Shown here: positions 54,978-63,331 of the stretch, one piece after another | Layout: each line of letters begins with the position of its first letter | Position numbering within the stretch: position 1 is the first letter of the stretch | From: Chlorogloeopsis sp. ULAP01 | Lineage (GTDB): Bacteria; Cyanobacteriota; Cyanobacteriia; Cyanobacteriales; Nostocaceae | Direction: 5' to 3' | NCBI RefSeq assembly: GCF_030381805.1 | Contig: NZ_JAUDRH010000006.1 | Coordinates: forward strand, 124,001-188,000 | Length of the DNA: 64,000 nucleotides | Position numbers and translations under genes: made by a program | Notes under the pieces: model-generated | The model's input: only the letters and a program-made list of their open reading frames with translations | What the model was told of the DNA's origin: nothing | Databases searched by the model: none

Positions 54978-56786
54978 TCAATTCCGAGTATCAGTCAAGT
55001 TTATATTAAATGATACCCTGGGTCGAACTTGTTTATCTTGTTGTGTAAATCCTTGTTTAAAAGGTTGACTAGAACCCACACCTACAGCAGTCAAATTGCT
55101 TGTATTTATTCCTTGGGAGACGAGATAAGATAATATTTTATTAGCTCTGTCTTGACTCAAGACTATATTTCTTGATTCTATACCAGTCGTATTGGCATGC
55201 CCTATAATTTCAATACGTACACTCTTGTCTAAATATTTAGCAGCCTCTAAAAGTTTTTGTATTTCTTTGGCTAAATTTGTAAGTTTATTGTTTTCACCTG
55301 GTATAAACTCTATAGTACCTTCTACAAAAAAGAGCATTTTTTGTTCTATTTGCTTTTTGTATGATTCCAACTCACTAAGTTCTAGCTCAACTAAATTTTT
55401 ATCTACATATTGGGTAACACCAGGAATAAAGCGCCACAATTTTCTTGTTGAGATAATCCAGTTCCTGGGTGCAGTTCCTGTGGCATAAAGAATGCCATTT
55501 GCATCTAAGTTTAAAGATACGGTTTTTGGTACTTGTAGAAATTCTTCAGCCCTTTTTATAATAAATGGAGCATCAAAGGAAAGATAAGGCTCCCATTTAG
55601 CGATCGCTTGTTTCGGGTTCAGTTTTGCTTGTTTCATCAACATCTGGGGATCTGCTGCTAATGGATCGCGCATTCCAGTGATGAAATATTTCCCATGTCT
55701 CTTCTGTGCTTTGATCACGACTATTCCTGGCTGAGAGTTGAGTTTTTGCAAATATGCATTCCAACGTAGTTGTTCTCTAACTGCAAAAAAACCCAAAATT
55801 CCCAGGGCGATCGCACTCGTAGCCAACACACTCCATACATAAGTATAATTTTTTTTGATTGGAGATTTATATCGAGCCGACAAGCAAACTTGAAGATAAG
55901 GTTTACTAGCTACAAATGGCTCAGTCTCCCCTTCAAAAGTATTAAGTTCTTTGCCTAACCTTAAATGAATTTTTTCTAGTACTTCTTGAAATACTAATCT
56001 TAATTCTTGAGGAGCATTTCCCCGGATAATTCCTGCTAATATAGCTTGTGGCCCTTCTTCAACCCAAATAAATAGTTCTCCAAACTCTAAACTTTGCAAC
56101 GTTTCACTTTTTTTTACATTAAAAGAATCTTTGATAAAATCTTGGATAGCTGTTAACATTGCGGAAATTAAATCTGGATCTTGAGCCGTCACCAACGGGG
56201 CAATGATATGTTGCAGCAACAATCCAGTTTTTTTGTGGATTAAAAAAACCTGTTCTACTCGATAAATCAGCGTGCGTAGCAGTACAACTTCAGCGAATGA
56301 TTTTCCTGTTTGTCGCGCTTCCAATCTCCATTTAAAACTTTGTGGTGACAAACTATGTTCTAGAGTTTGATTCAAAGATTGAATCATCTCATCTAAAGCT
56401 GTGGCGATCGCCTTGCGAGTAGCAGGCCCTATAATAGGAAAAAATGCCTCAGAAAGTACATTTAAGTCTTTTTTTACCGAAGATTGAATAGCTTGCTCAA
56501 TTGTAGGCACCATTGCTTCAGCCAGTAGTTTATCTTTGATTGTTCGTAAAATCACAGCTTCTGGAAGTAAGCTGCTGATATCTTCTGCCTGAATTTGTGG
56601 ATTATTTAATCGCTCATATAATTTTTGTAATTGTGTTGGCTCTACACCTAAAAGCAAACTGCGGAGTTCGCTTAGTTCATCACTAGATATGTCATCATAG
56701 TTATTTGCAAAGTTCTGTGGACTACTCCCGCCATTAGAGAATTCGGGAGACTTTGGTGCAAATTCGTTTTGAGAATAGTCAGTCAT
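54978..56786 (-). CDS. Membrane-anchored OmpA-family protein in the GTPase cassette
   Basis: A 602-residue protein. I start at the ATG at 56786 (MTDYSQNEFAPKSPEFSNGG); an earlier start would add 47 residues encoded by repeat-like DNA. Residues about 30-180 are helical. Residues about 175-285 look longin/roadblock-like (VEQVFLIHKKTGLLLQHI; ISAMLTAIQDFIKDSFN; GPQAILAGIIRG). One transmembrane segment lies at about 313-335 (YTYVWSVLATSAIALGILGF). The C-terminal 115 residues are an OmpA peptidoglycan-binding domain (RIEIIGHANTTG; LSQDRANKILSYLVSQGI). The N-terminal half is thus probably cytoplasmic and faces the GTPase, while the C-terminus grips the wall. Confidence 0.85.
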   Translation of the reverse strand: MTDYSQNEFAPKSPEFSNGGSSPQNFANNYDDISSDELSELRSLLLGVEPTQLQKLYERLNNPQIQAEDISSLLPEAVILRTIKDKLLAEAMVPTIEQAIQSSVKKDLNVLSEAFFPIIGPATRKAIATALDEMIQSLNQTLEHSLSPQSFKWRLEARQTGKSFAEVVLLRTLIYRVEQVFLIHKKTGLLLQHIIAPLVTAQDPDLISAMLTAIQDFIKDSFNVKKSETLQSLEFGELFIWVEEGPQAILAGIIRGNAPQELRLVFQEVLEKIHLRLGKELNTFEGETEPFVASKPYLQVCLSARYKSPIKKNYTYVWSVLATSAIALGILGFFAVREQLRWNAYLQKLNSQPGIVVIKAQKRHGKYFITGMRDPLAADPQMLMKQAKLNPKQAIAKWEPYLSFDAPFIIKRAEEFLQVPKTVSLNLDANGILYATGTAPRNWIISTRKLWRFIPGVTQYVDKNLVELELSELESYKKQIEQKMLFFVEGTIEFIPGENNKLTNLAKEIQKLLEAAKYLDKSVRIEIIGHANTTGIESRNIVLSQDRANKILSYLVSQGINTSNLTAVGVGSSQPFKQGFTQQDKQVRPRVSFNINLTDTRN

Positions 56787-57008
56787 TACCAATAATCCCC
56801 CATAATGAAGAGGAAACAGGGACACGGAGATACGGGTATAGGGCAGCAGGAAGGCCAAGGGGACGAGACAAGGTGAGTAAACGTGACTCACCTTTCTTCC
56901 TCCACTCTCCACTTTTCCAATGCCCAATTCCCCACTTTGCGTCTGATAAAACTAGTGTCACCGCATCTTTCCTTCTGGGCATCTTTATTTCCAGCAACTT
57001 TTTAGGAT

Positions 57009-57395
57009 TTATGGTTTGGAGTTTAGACGCATTGCTAACTCTGTAAACATAGCTGCAAGGGCAGAGCGATCAGTTTTTTCTGCACGGATTTCTTGGGCTT
57101 CCCGTTGTAGCAGTGCCAATATTTCTTCGTACTTTTGTCGGATGTCGTCGTGTAGTGTTTGAGATTGATTCAGAATTTGTTGACGTAACTCCCGCGCTTT
57201 TGTGGTAGTTTGTTCCTCAAATTGAGCTAGTTTTTTATCTACAGAAGCGGTGAGATTTTTTTGTTCTTCACTTAATGCGTTCACTGCTTCATCACGTTTT
57301 GCTTGCTCGCCTGTTAGTTGTTCTGCTAATGCTTCAATTTCTGTTTTAATATAGTTCTCCAGGGAATCTAAACGTTTTTTTGTTTCATCCCGCAA
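57009..57395 (-). CDS. Coiled-coil protein, first gene of the GTPase cassette (5' part interrupted by a stop)
   Basis: A 128-residue helical protein if initiated at the TTG at 57395. Heptads run through LDSLENYIKTEIEALAEQLT to the C-terminus, which ends MFTELAMRLN. The same frame stays open for a further 65 codons upstream with coding-like sequence (LDKVRTILFGNQIREFEKRF) and reaches an ATG at 57611 with an AGAGGA ribosome site. A TAA occurs at codon 7 (57591-57593). So the gene either lost its start to a nonsense change or restarts inside. The full frame is 200 codons. It precedes the OmpA gene by 222 bases. Confidence 0.6.
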   Translation of the reverse strand: MRDETKKRLDSLENYIKTEIEALAEQLTGEQAKRDEAVNALSEEQKNLTASVDKKLAQFEEQTTTKARELRQQILNQSQTLHDDIRQKYEEILALLQREAQEIRAEKTDRSALAAMFTELAMRLNSKP

Positions 57396-57611
57396 GTTTC
57401 CACATTCTTTTACAAGTCGGTCTTCTAAACGCGCAAATCTTTTTTCAAATTCTCGTATTTGGTTACCAAAAAGAATAGTTCTAACTTTATCTAAACTGGT
57501 ACTTTCACCAAAATGATTATTACTAAACGAGGTTGGATATCTTTCTTGCGCTGATAGACCGGAGGAGGTGTCTGTAAAGTTATTATTATGTTATTCTTCT
57601 GGCAAATTCAT

Positions 57612-58279
57612 AAATTTAGTCCTCTGTAAACTTAAATTGACTTTATGTATTTTTTGCTATTTATTTAGTAAGATAAAATGTAAAACTGTCGGTTTAGAAC
57701 TTTGATTAAGACAATACCTTACTAATTTGTGGTTTTGTTTTTAAATAGTATTAAATTCTAGCACTTTAGATCTATGAGCTTATCACTCTTTTGGTAGAAT
57801 CAATGAATTAAACAGCAAATTGCATCTACCATAAGATAGAAATATATTTAAAGAATGAAAAATTTTTCGACATCCCACAAACGTGAGTTCGACCGATTGA
57901 TTGACGTATAACAAAGGTACTCGTCTGTAATAGAAGCAAATGTCTGAGCAATGTCTAAGCTGAAAACATTTAGTCTGCATATTGAAATGAGACTCAACTC
58001 TAGTGGGGTAATCCAGAAAGCTTGTCCATGTTAGGCAAGTTAAATGCGGAACAACTTCAATTATCCCTGTGCTTCAATTTTTGGTGTAAACAATAGCGAC
58101 TAATGCAATATCGAGGGTTAATAAAACAGGACTTGAGGCACTCAAAAATATTGATATATTCTAATGACAACTGCTAAATGTATAGACTTGACGAATGAAG
58201 GGCATAATGAACAAGCTGGAGTCTAATCATTACAGTTAGTCTAAATTTTGCCACACCTTAGCTGACTGCGAATAATGAG
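57612..58279. other. AT-rich spacer between the GTPase cassette and DUF3067
   Basis: About 670 bases with no supported gene; a 65-codon minus frame at 57783-57980 shows no coding signs. The cassette promoter should lie near its left end, upstream of 57611. Confidence 0.4.
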
Positions 58280-58588
58280 TTATAAAATCCATTCTGCTGC
58301 CCTTTCGCCCAAATCTAGAGGAATACTAACAGCTTTACCAAGGCGTGGGCGCTCTCGTGTTTCCCTAATGTATTTTTGTACTTGAGTTGTTCCACCCAAG
58401 TAATTCAGATAATTGGCGATGCTATCTAGATGTTCTTGGTATTCTGCCTCACTGAGGGGAAAAGAAGCTTGCTCCAGGTATTTCCACATAATTTGTACAA
58501 ATATCTTGCCCTGTGTCCGGCGTAGTTGGACATCATATGAGCGTCCCCACTTCTCAAGCAGCAGCTGGCGTAATTCCTGTCCTGTCAT
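58280..58588 (-). CDS. DUF3067 family protein
   Basis: A 102-residue protein counted from the ATG at 58588 (MTGQELRQLLLEKWGRSYDV); a TTG four codons earlier is less likely. It matches a small family conserved in cyanobacteria and plastids, with TQGKIFVQIMWKYLEQASFP and GKAVSIPLDLGERAAEWIL. The gene is divergent from petC, a linkage I recall from other cyanobacteria. The function is unknown; a role in cytochrome b6f or photosystem biogenesis is only suggested by the neighbourhood. Confidence 0.8.
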   Translation of the reverse strand: MTGQELRQLLLEKWGRSYDVQLRRTQGKIFVQIMWKYLEQASFPLSEAEYQEHLDSIANYLNYLGGTTQVQKYIRETRERPRLGKAVSIPLDLGERAAEWIL

Positions 58589-58823
58589 AGCTCTTCTCAA
58601 TTATATTTTACATTTGGTGATGATGTTAAGTTCGGTAACTCAAGTATGATAGGAATATAAAGAAATGTAATGCTATATAGATGAAAGATGCGAGACATTT
58701 CTTTGAAGAGATAATCTGGCATCTTCAGAAGAGGCATGGGCATCTCGCCTCAGACAAGAGTTTCTCAGATACTAGAACTCAAGTCAAAAAAAAGTTAACA
58801 AAATACCCAAGAACGCGTAGATT

Positions 58824-59363
58824 ATGGCTCAATTTTCGGAATCAATGGACGTACCCGATATGGGGCGTCGTCAGTTCATGAATCTTCTCACTTTTGGGAC
58901 TGTAACCGGAGTAGCCCTGGGGGCGTTGTATCCTGTTGTCAAATATTTCATTCCTCCTTCTGCTGGTGGAGTCGGCGGTGGTACAACTGCAAAAGACGAA
59001 CTGGGTAACAATGTTAGCGTCAGCAAGTTTTTAGACAGCCATAATGTGGGCGATCGCGTTCTGGTTCAGGGACTTAAGGGCGATCCTACCTATATCGTGG
59101 TAGAAAGCAAAGAGGCAATAACTGATTACGGTATCAATGCCGTTTGCACTCACTTAGGTTGTGTTGTACCCTGGAACGCTGCTGAGAACAAATTCAAGTG
59201 TCCTTGTCACGGTTCCCAGTATGATGCAACAGGTAAAGTAGTTAGAGGCCCAGCGCCGCTTTCTTTGGCTTTGTCTCACGCAACAACACAAGATGACAAT
59301 ATTGTCCTCACCCCTTGGACTGAAACTGACTTCCGTACTGGTGAAGAACCTTGGTGGGCTTAA
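58824..59363 (+). CDS. petC: Cytochrome b6f complex Rieske iron-sulfur protein
   Basis: A 179-residue Rieske protein of the b6f complex. It has an N-terminal single transmembrane anchor after a twin-arginine (GRRQFMNLLTFGTVTG) and a flexible glycine hinge (GGVGGG). The lumenal cluster-binding domain has CTHLGC and CPCHGS ligands. It passes electrons from plastoquinol to cytochrome f. It is followed by petA after 103 bases, the usual petCA operon. Confidence 0.97.
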   Translation: MAQFSESMDVPDMGRRQFMNLLTFGTVTGVALGALYPVVKYFIPPSAGGVGGGTTAKDELGNNVSVSKFLDSHNVGDRVLVQGLKGDPTYIVVESKEAITDYGINAVCTHLGCVVPWNAAENKFKCPCHGSQYDATGKVVRGPAPLSLALSHATTQDDNIVLTPWTETDFRTGEEPWWA

Positions 59364-59466
59364 AAGTTTTGGTTTTTGAATTTTTACATTCACTCCAAAA
59401 TCAGTAAATTTTGCTCCACTCTCTAGTAATATTTGACGTTGCTCCTAGAATCCTAGTCCTTAAGAG

Positions 59467-60468
59467 ATGAGAAAATCTTGTACAACAGCGAGATTAAATC
59501 GCACTGCTAGAGCAATTGTAAGAACATTGCTCATAGCGATCGCTACGATGACATTTTTCTTCACTAGCGATGTAGCCGTTCCCCAGTCTGCAGCAGCTTA
59601 TCCATTTTGGGCGCAGCAAACCTATCCAGAAACACCCCGCGAACCGACTGGAAGGATTGTGTGTGCTAACTGCCACCTAGCAGCAAAGCCTGCTGAAGTA
59701 GAAGTTCCCCAATCAGTTTTGCCTGACACGGTATTTAAGGCCGTGGTAAAAATTCCCTATGACACCAAAGTGCAGCAAGTAGGTGCTGATGGCTCCAAAG
59801 TTGGCTTGAATGTTGGTGCTGTGTTAATGCTGCCAGAAGGCTTCAAGATTGCTCCTGAGGATCGCATTCCTGAGGAACTTAAGGAAGAAGTTGGTGATGT
59901 TTATTTCCAACCCTACAAAGAAGGACAAGACAACGTCCTGCTTGTAGGGCCAATTCCTGGCGAACAGTATCAAGAAATAGTCTTCCCAGTTCTTTCTCCC
60001 AGCCCCGCCACCGACAAGAACATTCACTTCGGCAAATATGCTGTTCACTTAGGTGCGAACCGGGGACGCGGACAAGTTTATCCTACTGGTGAAAAGAGCA
60101 ACAACGGTGTTTTTACCGCTTCTGCTGCTGGCACAATTACTAAAATTGCCAAAGAAGAAGACGAATACGGTAACGCCAAATATCAAGTCACTATCCAAAG
60201 CGACTCCGGGGAAACAGTTGTTGATACAATTCCAGCTGGGCCAGAGTTGATTGTTTCTGAAGGACAAACACTCAAAGCTGGTGACGCATTGACCGATAAC
60301 CCCAACGTTGGTGGCTTTGGTCAAGATGATACAGAAATTGTGCTACAAGACCCTAACAGAGTTGTATGGATGATAGCATTCGTCTGTTTGGTGATGTTAG
60401 CTCAAGTGATGCTGATTCTGAAGAAGAAGCAAGTTGAGAAAGTCCAAGAAGCCGAGATGAATTTCTAA
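59467..60468 (+). CDS. petA: Cytochrome f
   Basis: A 333-residue cytochrome f. The signal peptide (about residues 1-44) ends near AAAYPFWAQQ; the mature tyrosine (Y45) is an axial haem ligand. The haem site is IVCANCHLAAKPAE. The small domain contains GQVYPTGEKSNNGVF. The C-terminal anchor is MIAFVCLVMLAQVMLILKK. It takes electrons from the PetC Rieske protein and reduces plastocyanin or cytochrome c6; petJ, encoding a c6-like protein, lies downstream. A terminator follows at 60499. Confidence 0.98.
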   Translation: MRKSCTTARLNRTARAIVRTLLIAIATMTFFFTSDVAVPQSAAAYPFWAQQTYPETPREPTGRIVCANCHLAAKPAEVEVPQSVLPDTVFKAVVKIPYDTKVQQVGADGSKVGLNVGAVLMLPEGFKIAPEDRIPEELKEEVGDVYFQPYKEGQDNVLLVGPIPGEQYQEIVFPVLSPSPATDKNIHFGKYAVHLGANRGRGQVYPTGEKSNNGVFTASAAGTITKIAKEEDEYGNAKYQVTIQSDSGETVVDTIPAGPELIVSEGQTLKAGDALTDNPNVGGFGQDDTEIVLQDPNRVVWMIAFVCLVMLAQVMLILKKKQVEKVQEAEMNF

Positions 60469-60498
60469 ATTTTCTTTGGAATTATCAACTTATTTTGC

Positions 60499-60524
60499 GA
60501 CAGGTATATTGCCTGTCTTTTTTT
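60499..60524 (+). terminator. Rho-independent terminator of petCA
   Basis: GACAGG and CCTGTC form a 6-base stem with a seven-base loop, followed directly by an eight-base T-run, 30 bases past the petA stop. Confidence 0.8.
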
Positions 60525-60557
60525 GTTATTGGCAACTTGCTTGGAAAATTTTAGATT

Positions 60558-60634
60558 TGTAGGGTGCGTTATGGATATGAGTCCTAACGTACCAGAAATT
60601 TTGGTGCGTTATGCTACGCAACAATACACCCTAC
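60558..60634. repeat. Palindromic repeat, GTAGGGTG type (copy 3)
   Basis: Perfect 8-base terminal inverted repeats, GTAGGGTG and CACCCTAC, enclose the modules GGTGCGTTA and CTAACGTACC. It is the most complete of three related copies in the window (others at 52745-52821 and 71-120). Confidence 0.65.
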
Positions 60635-60839
60635 AACTGCCAATGTTATCAAGTTTTTTATAAAAAAGTTACCAATAGTGATTTTCCTAAAAGTTTAGAT
60701 CAACTGATTGCTGAAACTGAAGTAGAAGATGCTCACAAAAAACAACAAGATTAACTAGAGTGAATTTTAATTGCTATAAAATTATTAGTGAAGCTTATTT
60801 GATTCTGTCAAAATTCAGATGGTTATCAGGAGAATATAA

Positions 60840-61175
60840 ATGCAAAAACTACTAACATTAGTATTAGTTATATTCTTGCTGTTAACAAGTATTTTGACTC
60901 CAAGTGCTAGTGCAGCAGATACAGCCAATGGCGCACAAGTTTTTAGTATTCATTGTGTTGGTTGTCATATCAATGGTGGCAACATCGTCAGGCGGGGTAA
61001 GACATTGAAAGCAAAAGCACTCAAGAAAAATGGTATGGATTCAATTGAGGCGATCGCATCTATTGTAACTAATGGTAAAAATAATATGTCAGCCTACAAA
61101 GACCGCCTAACTGTACAAGAAATTCAAGATGTTTCTGCTTACGTTCTCGAACAAGCTCAAAAAGACTGGCACTAA
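60840..61175 (+). CDS. petJ: Cytochrome c6-like protein
   Basis: A 111-residue c-type cytochrome. The signal peptide (about residues 1-25) ends SASA-AD. The haem motif is CVGCH in FSIHCVGCHINGG near residues 38-42. The axial methionine lies in NNMSAYKDRL near residue 82. The length and the end AYVLEQAQKDWH fit soluble lumenal cytochrome c6, the alternative to plastocyanin. The N-terminal region differs from classic c6 (ANCASCH in most), so a c6-like paralogue is possible. It lies 370 bases after petA. Confidence 0.85.
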   Translation: MQKLLTLVLVIFLLLTSILTPSASAADTANGAQVFSIHCVGCHINGGNIVRRGKTLKAKALKKNGMDSIEAIASIVTNGKNNMSAYKDRLTVQEIQDVSAYVLEQAQKDWH

Positions 61176-61192
61176 AAAATTAAAAATTAAAA

Positions 61193-62212
61193 ATGGTTTT
61201 ACCAACAACAAGTTACCTACAATTCACTCCTGAATTAAACATTTGCCGCATATTAAACGGAATGTGGCAGGTTTCTGGCGGACATGGGCGCATAGATCCT
61301 AAAGCCGCAATTCAGTCTATGTTCAAATATGTTGATGCAGGTTTTACTACTTGGGATTTAGCAGATCATTATGGTTCCGCCGAAGATTTGATTGGTGAAT
61401 TTCGCCGTCAAATCATTGCCACCCGTGGAGAAGAAGGTTTATCTAACATTCGAGCCTTCACAAAATGGGTACCTCGTCCCGGTAAAATGACTAGAAAAAT
61501 TGTTGAGGAAAATATTAATATTTCCCTGAGAAGAATGGATGTTGAATCTTTAGACTTGATGCAATTTCACTGGTGGGAATATCGAGATCAAAACTACCTA
61601 GACGCTCTCAAATATATGGCAGAACTTCAAACCGAGGGCAAAATTAAGCATTTAGCTTTGACAAATTTTGATACCGAACACTTAGAAATCATTATTAAAG
61701 CAGGTATTAATATAGTTTCTAACCAAGTGCAATTTTCTTTGGTTGATCGCCGTCCGGAAGTTAATATGATTCATTTTTGTCAGCAGCACAATATTAAGCT
61801 TTTTACTTATGGCACCCTTTGCGGTGGTTTTTTATCAGAAAAGTATTTGGGCAAGCCCGAACCACGAGGCTTTGATTTGGCTACCGTGAGTCTGAGAAAA
61901 TATAAGAATATGATTGATGCTTGGGGTGGTTGGGGATTATTTCAACAGTTGCTTTCTACCCTCAAACAAATTGCCGATAAGCATGGGGCAAGTATCTCTA
62001 ATGTCGCAGTTCGTTATATTTTAGATAAACCCGCCGTAGGTGGTGTAATTGTTGGTGCTAGACTTGGCATATCTGAACATCTAGAAGATAACGCCAAAGT
62101 ATTTGATTTGACTCTAGATACTGAAGATTTGCAGTTGATAGATAGTGTATCTAGTCAAGAAAGGGATTTGTATCAGTTAATCGGCGATTGTGGTGACGAA
62201 TATCGTCGATAA
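61193..62212 (+). CDS. Aldo/keto reductase
   Basis: A 339-residue TIM-barrel oxidoreductase. The tetrad residues can be placed: D-x3-Y in TTWDLADHYGSAEDLI, K in AFTKWVPRPGKMTRK, and H in LMQFHWWEYRD. The NADPH end region reads GVIVGARLGISEHLEDNA. It reduces aldehydes or ketones with NADPH; the physiological substrate is unknown. It begins 17 bases after petJ, so the two may be co-transcribed. Confidence 0.88.
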   Translation: MVLPTTSYLQFTPELNICRILNGMWQVSGGHGRIDPKAAIQSMFKYVDAGFTTWDLADHYGSAEDLIGEFRRQIIATRGEEGLSNIRAFTKWVPRPGKMTRKIVEENINISLRRMDVESLDLMQFHWWEYRDQNYLDALKYMAELQTEGKIKHLALTNFDTEHLEIIIKAGINIVSNQVQFSLVDRRPEVNMIHFCQQHNIKLFTYGTLCGGFLSEKYLGKPEPRGFDLATVSLRKYKNMIDAWGGWGLFQQLLSTLKQIADKHGASISNVAVRYILDKPAVGGVIVGARLGISEHLEDNAKVFDLTLDTEDLQLIDSVSSQERDLYQLIGDCGDEYRR

Positions 62213-62266
62213 CAGATAATTGCTCACGCTCCCAGGAGTAGCGATCGCATTTCTGGGTTATTATCT

Positions 62267-62497
62267 CTAAGCCCCCAAACTATCTAAAATTTTGTTAAAT
62301 TGGTAAACTGAATTTTCTAGTTCATCTGTTTTTATTGCTCCTGTTTTTCTGGCTTTAGGAAAAGGTTGAAAGCATGAGTTGATCCCATCTCTTACTTCTG
62401 CTTCACACGTGGTTAAAGGCAGTCCAAAATATAGTTGTGCTGCTGCAAGCTGTGCCTGTTCTTCGTATATTTCTTTAATATCAAAGCTATTGTGCAT
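62267..62497 (-). CDS. Small hypothetical protein
   Basis: A 76-residue protein with an ATG start (MHNSFDIKEIYEEQAQLAAA). Composition is coding-like, helical and without Cys clusters or membrane segments. I do not recognise the family. It is convergent with the aldo/keto reductase gene. Confidence 0.5.
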   Translation of the reverse strand: MHNSFDIKEIYEEQAQLAAAQLYFGLPLTTCEAEVRDGINSCFQPFPKARKTGAIKTDELENSVYQFNKILDSLGA

Positions 62498-62662
62498 TTT
62501 TCTTTCCCAATGGCTATACAGTTTTTACCAACCTAGTTGGGTGAAATGAGCTATTATTCGGCTAATTACCTTATTTTCAGATATAGAAAGAGTCCACTAT
62601 GTAGTCTACTACACAAATTTTTGTCATCCTTGGTAATCTTCCCAAGTTAATTTTTCTTTACA

Positions 62663-62707
62663 ATGATTAGCAAAGAAACTGCCGAATATTATGTCTGGGG
62701 TAACAAC
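62663..62707 (+). pseudogene. N-terminal remnant of a small cupin protein
   Basis: Fifteen codons from an ATG read MISKETAEYYVWGNN, matching the conserved start of a family of small cupins. The reading then loses similarity and stops at 62750. The rest of the gene is gone. Confidence 0.45.
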
Positions 62708-63122
62708 AGCAATGGTGATTTCTCAGCCTCCCAGTCACGGCGATCGGATTGAATCCATCGACTAGGATGATATTAGGCTGTTGACGAAAATACTCTGTCA
62801 TTTCAAACTGAGAATTGGATAGTCGAGTTTCTTGTCTTCAATCCATTGGCAGATTGAGATTTAAGTCAAGAGTGACTGGTTATCAATTTTGATATTCTGG
62901 CTTGCTTCCTTTTAACTTTTGTTTCATTAGTTCCTGTAATTCAGTTGCTTTTTTCATAATTCAGGATCATCTATCTCATTTGCAACTTGCATAAGCTGAT
63001 TAATGCATTCAAACAGGACTTAATGCACTAAAAATTCGGCGCGTTACGGCTAGTTCTCACCCTCTTATACCAAGTTCAGTTAATTACTTATAAATCTTTA
63101 AGCACCCCACCCACCTAACGGT

Positions 63123-63147
63123 ACCCTCCCCTTACCAAGGGGAGGGT
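63123..63147. repeat. Perfect GC-rich stem-loop
   Basis: An 11-base perfect pair, ACCCTCCCCTT and AAGGGGAGGGT, with a three-base loop, followed by a further GGGAGGGG half. It looks like one unit of a dispersed palindromic repeat. Confidence 0.6.
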
Positions 63148-63331
63148 TAGGGAGGGGTAACACCAAGATGGTAATCATAACTAATCATGCGAACTGATAT
63201 TAAACTCTCAAATCCTTACATAGCCGTAACACAACGGCAATAAAGCGGGAGGAACATCCACTCCGCTTTTTGCCTCCCCTACTTAATTTTTACTATGAAT
63301 TGTGATACACCAATTTAGCTGTGTCACACCA

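Larger units (their letters stand above)
62498..63331. other. Decayed intergenic region with gene remnants
   Basis: About 830 bases with several short coding-like scraps and no intact gene. They are a cupin-like N-terminus at 62663-62707, a minus-strand stretch near 62720-62820 reading MTEYFRQQPNIILVDGFNP, and a 24-codon minus-strand frame at 62883-62957. A perfect hairpin lies at 63123-63147. The picture is of gene decay. Confidence 0.5.

Noticed and set aside
56787..56927. A 47-residue N-terminal extension of the OmpA protein
   Set aside because: The DNA is repeat-like and unlike the rest of the gene, and the ATG at 56786 has a purine-rich site upstream.
60660..60755. A start-less frame reading TNSDFPKSLDQLIAETEVED before petJ
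   Set aside because: It looks coding-like but has only about 35 codons, no start and no family match; perhaps a remnant, too weak to list.
62883..62957. A 24-codon minus-strand frame, MKKATELQELMKQKLKGSKP
   Set aside because: It has an ATG and overlaps the end of another short frame in ATGA fashion, but both are too short and unsupported to call genes.
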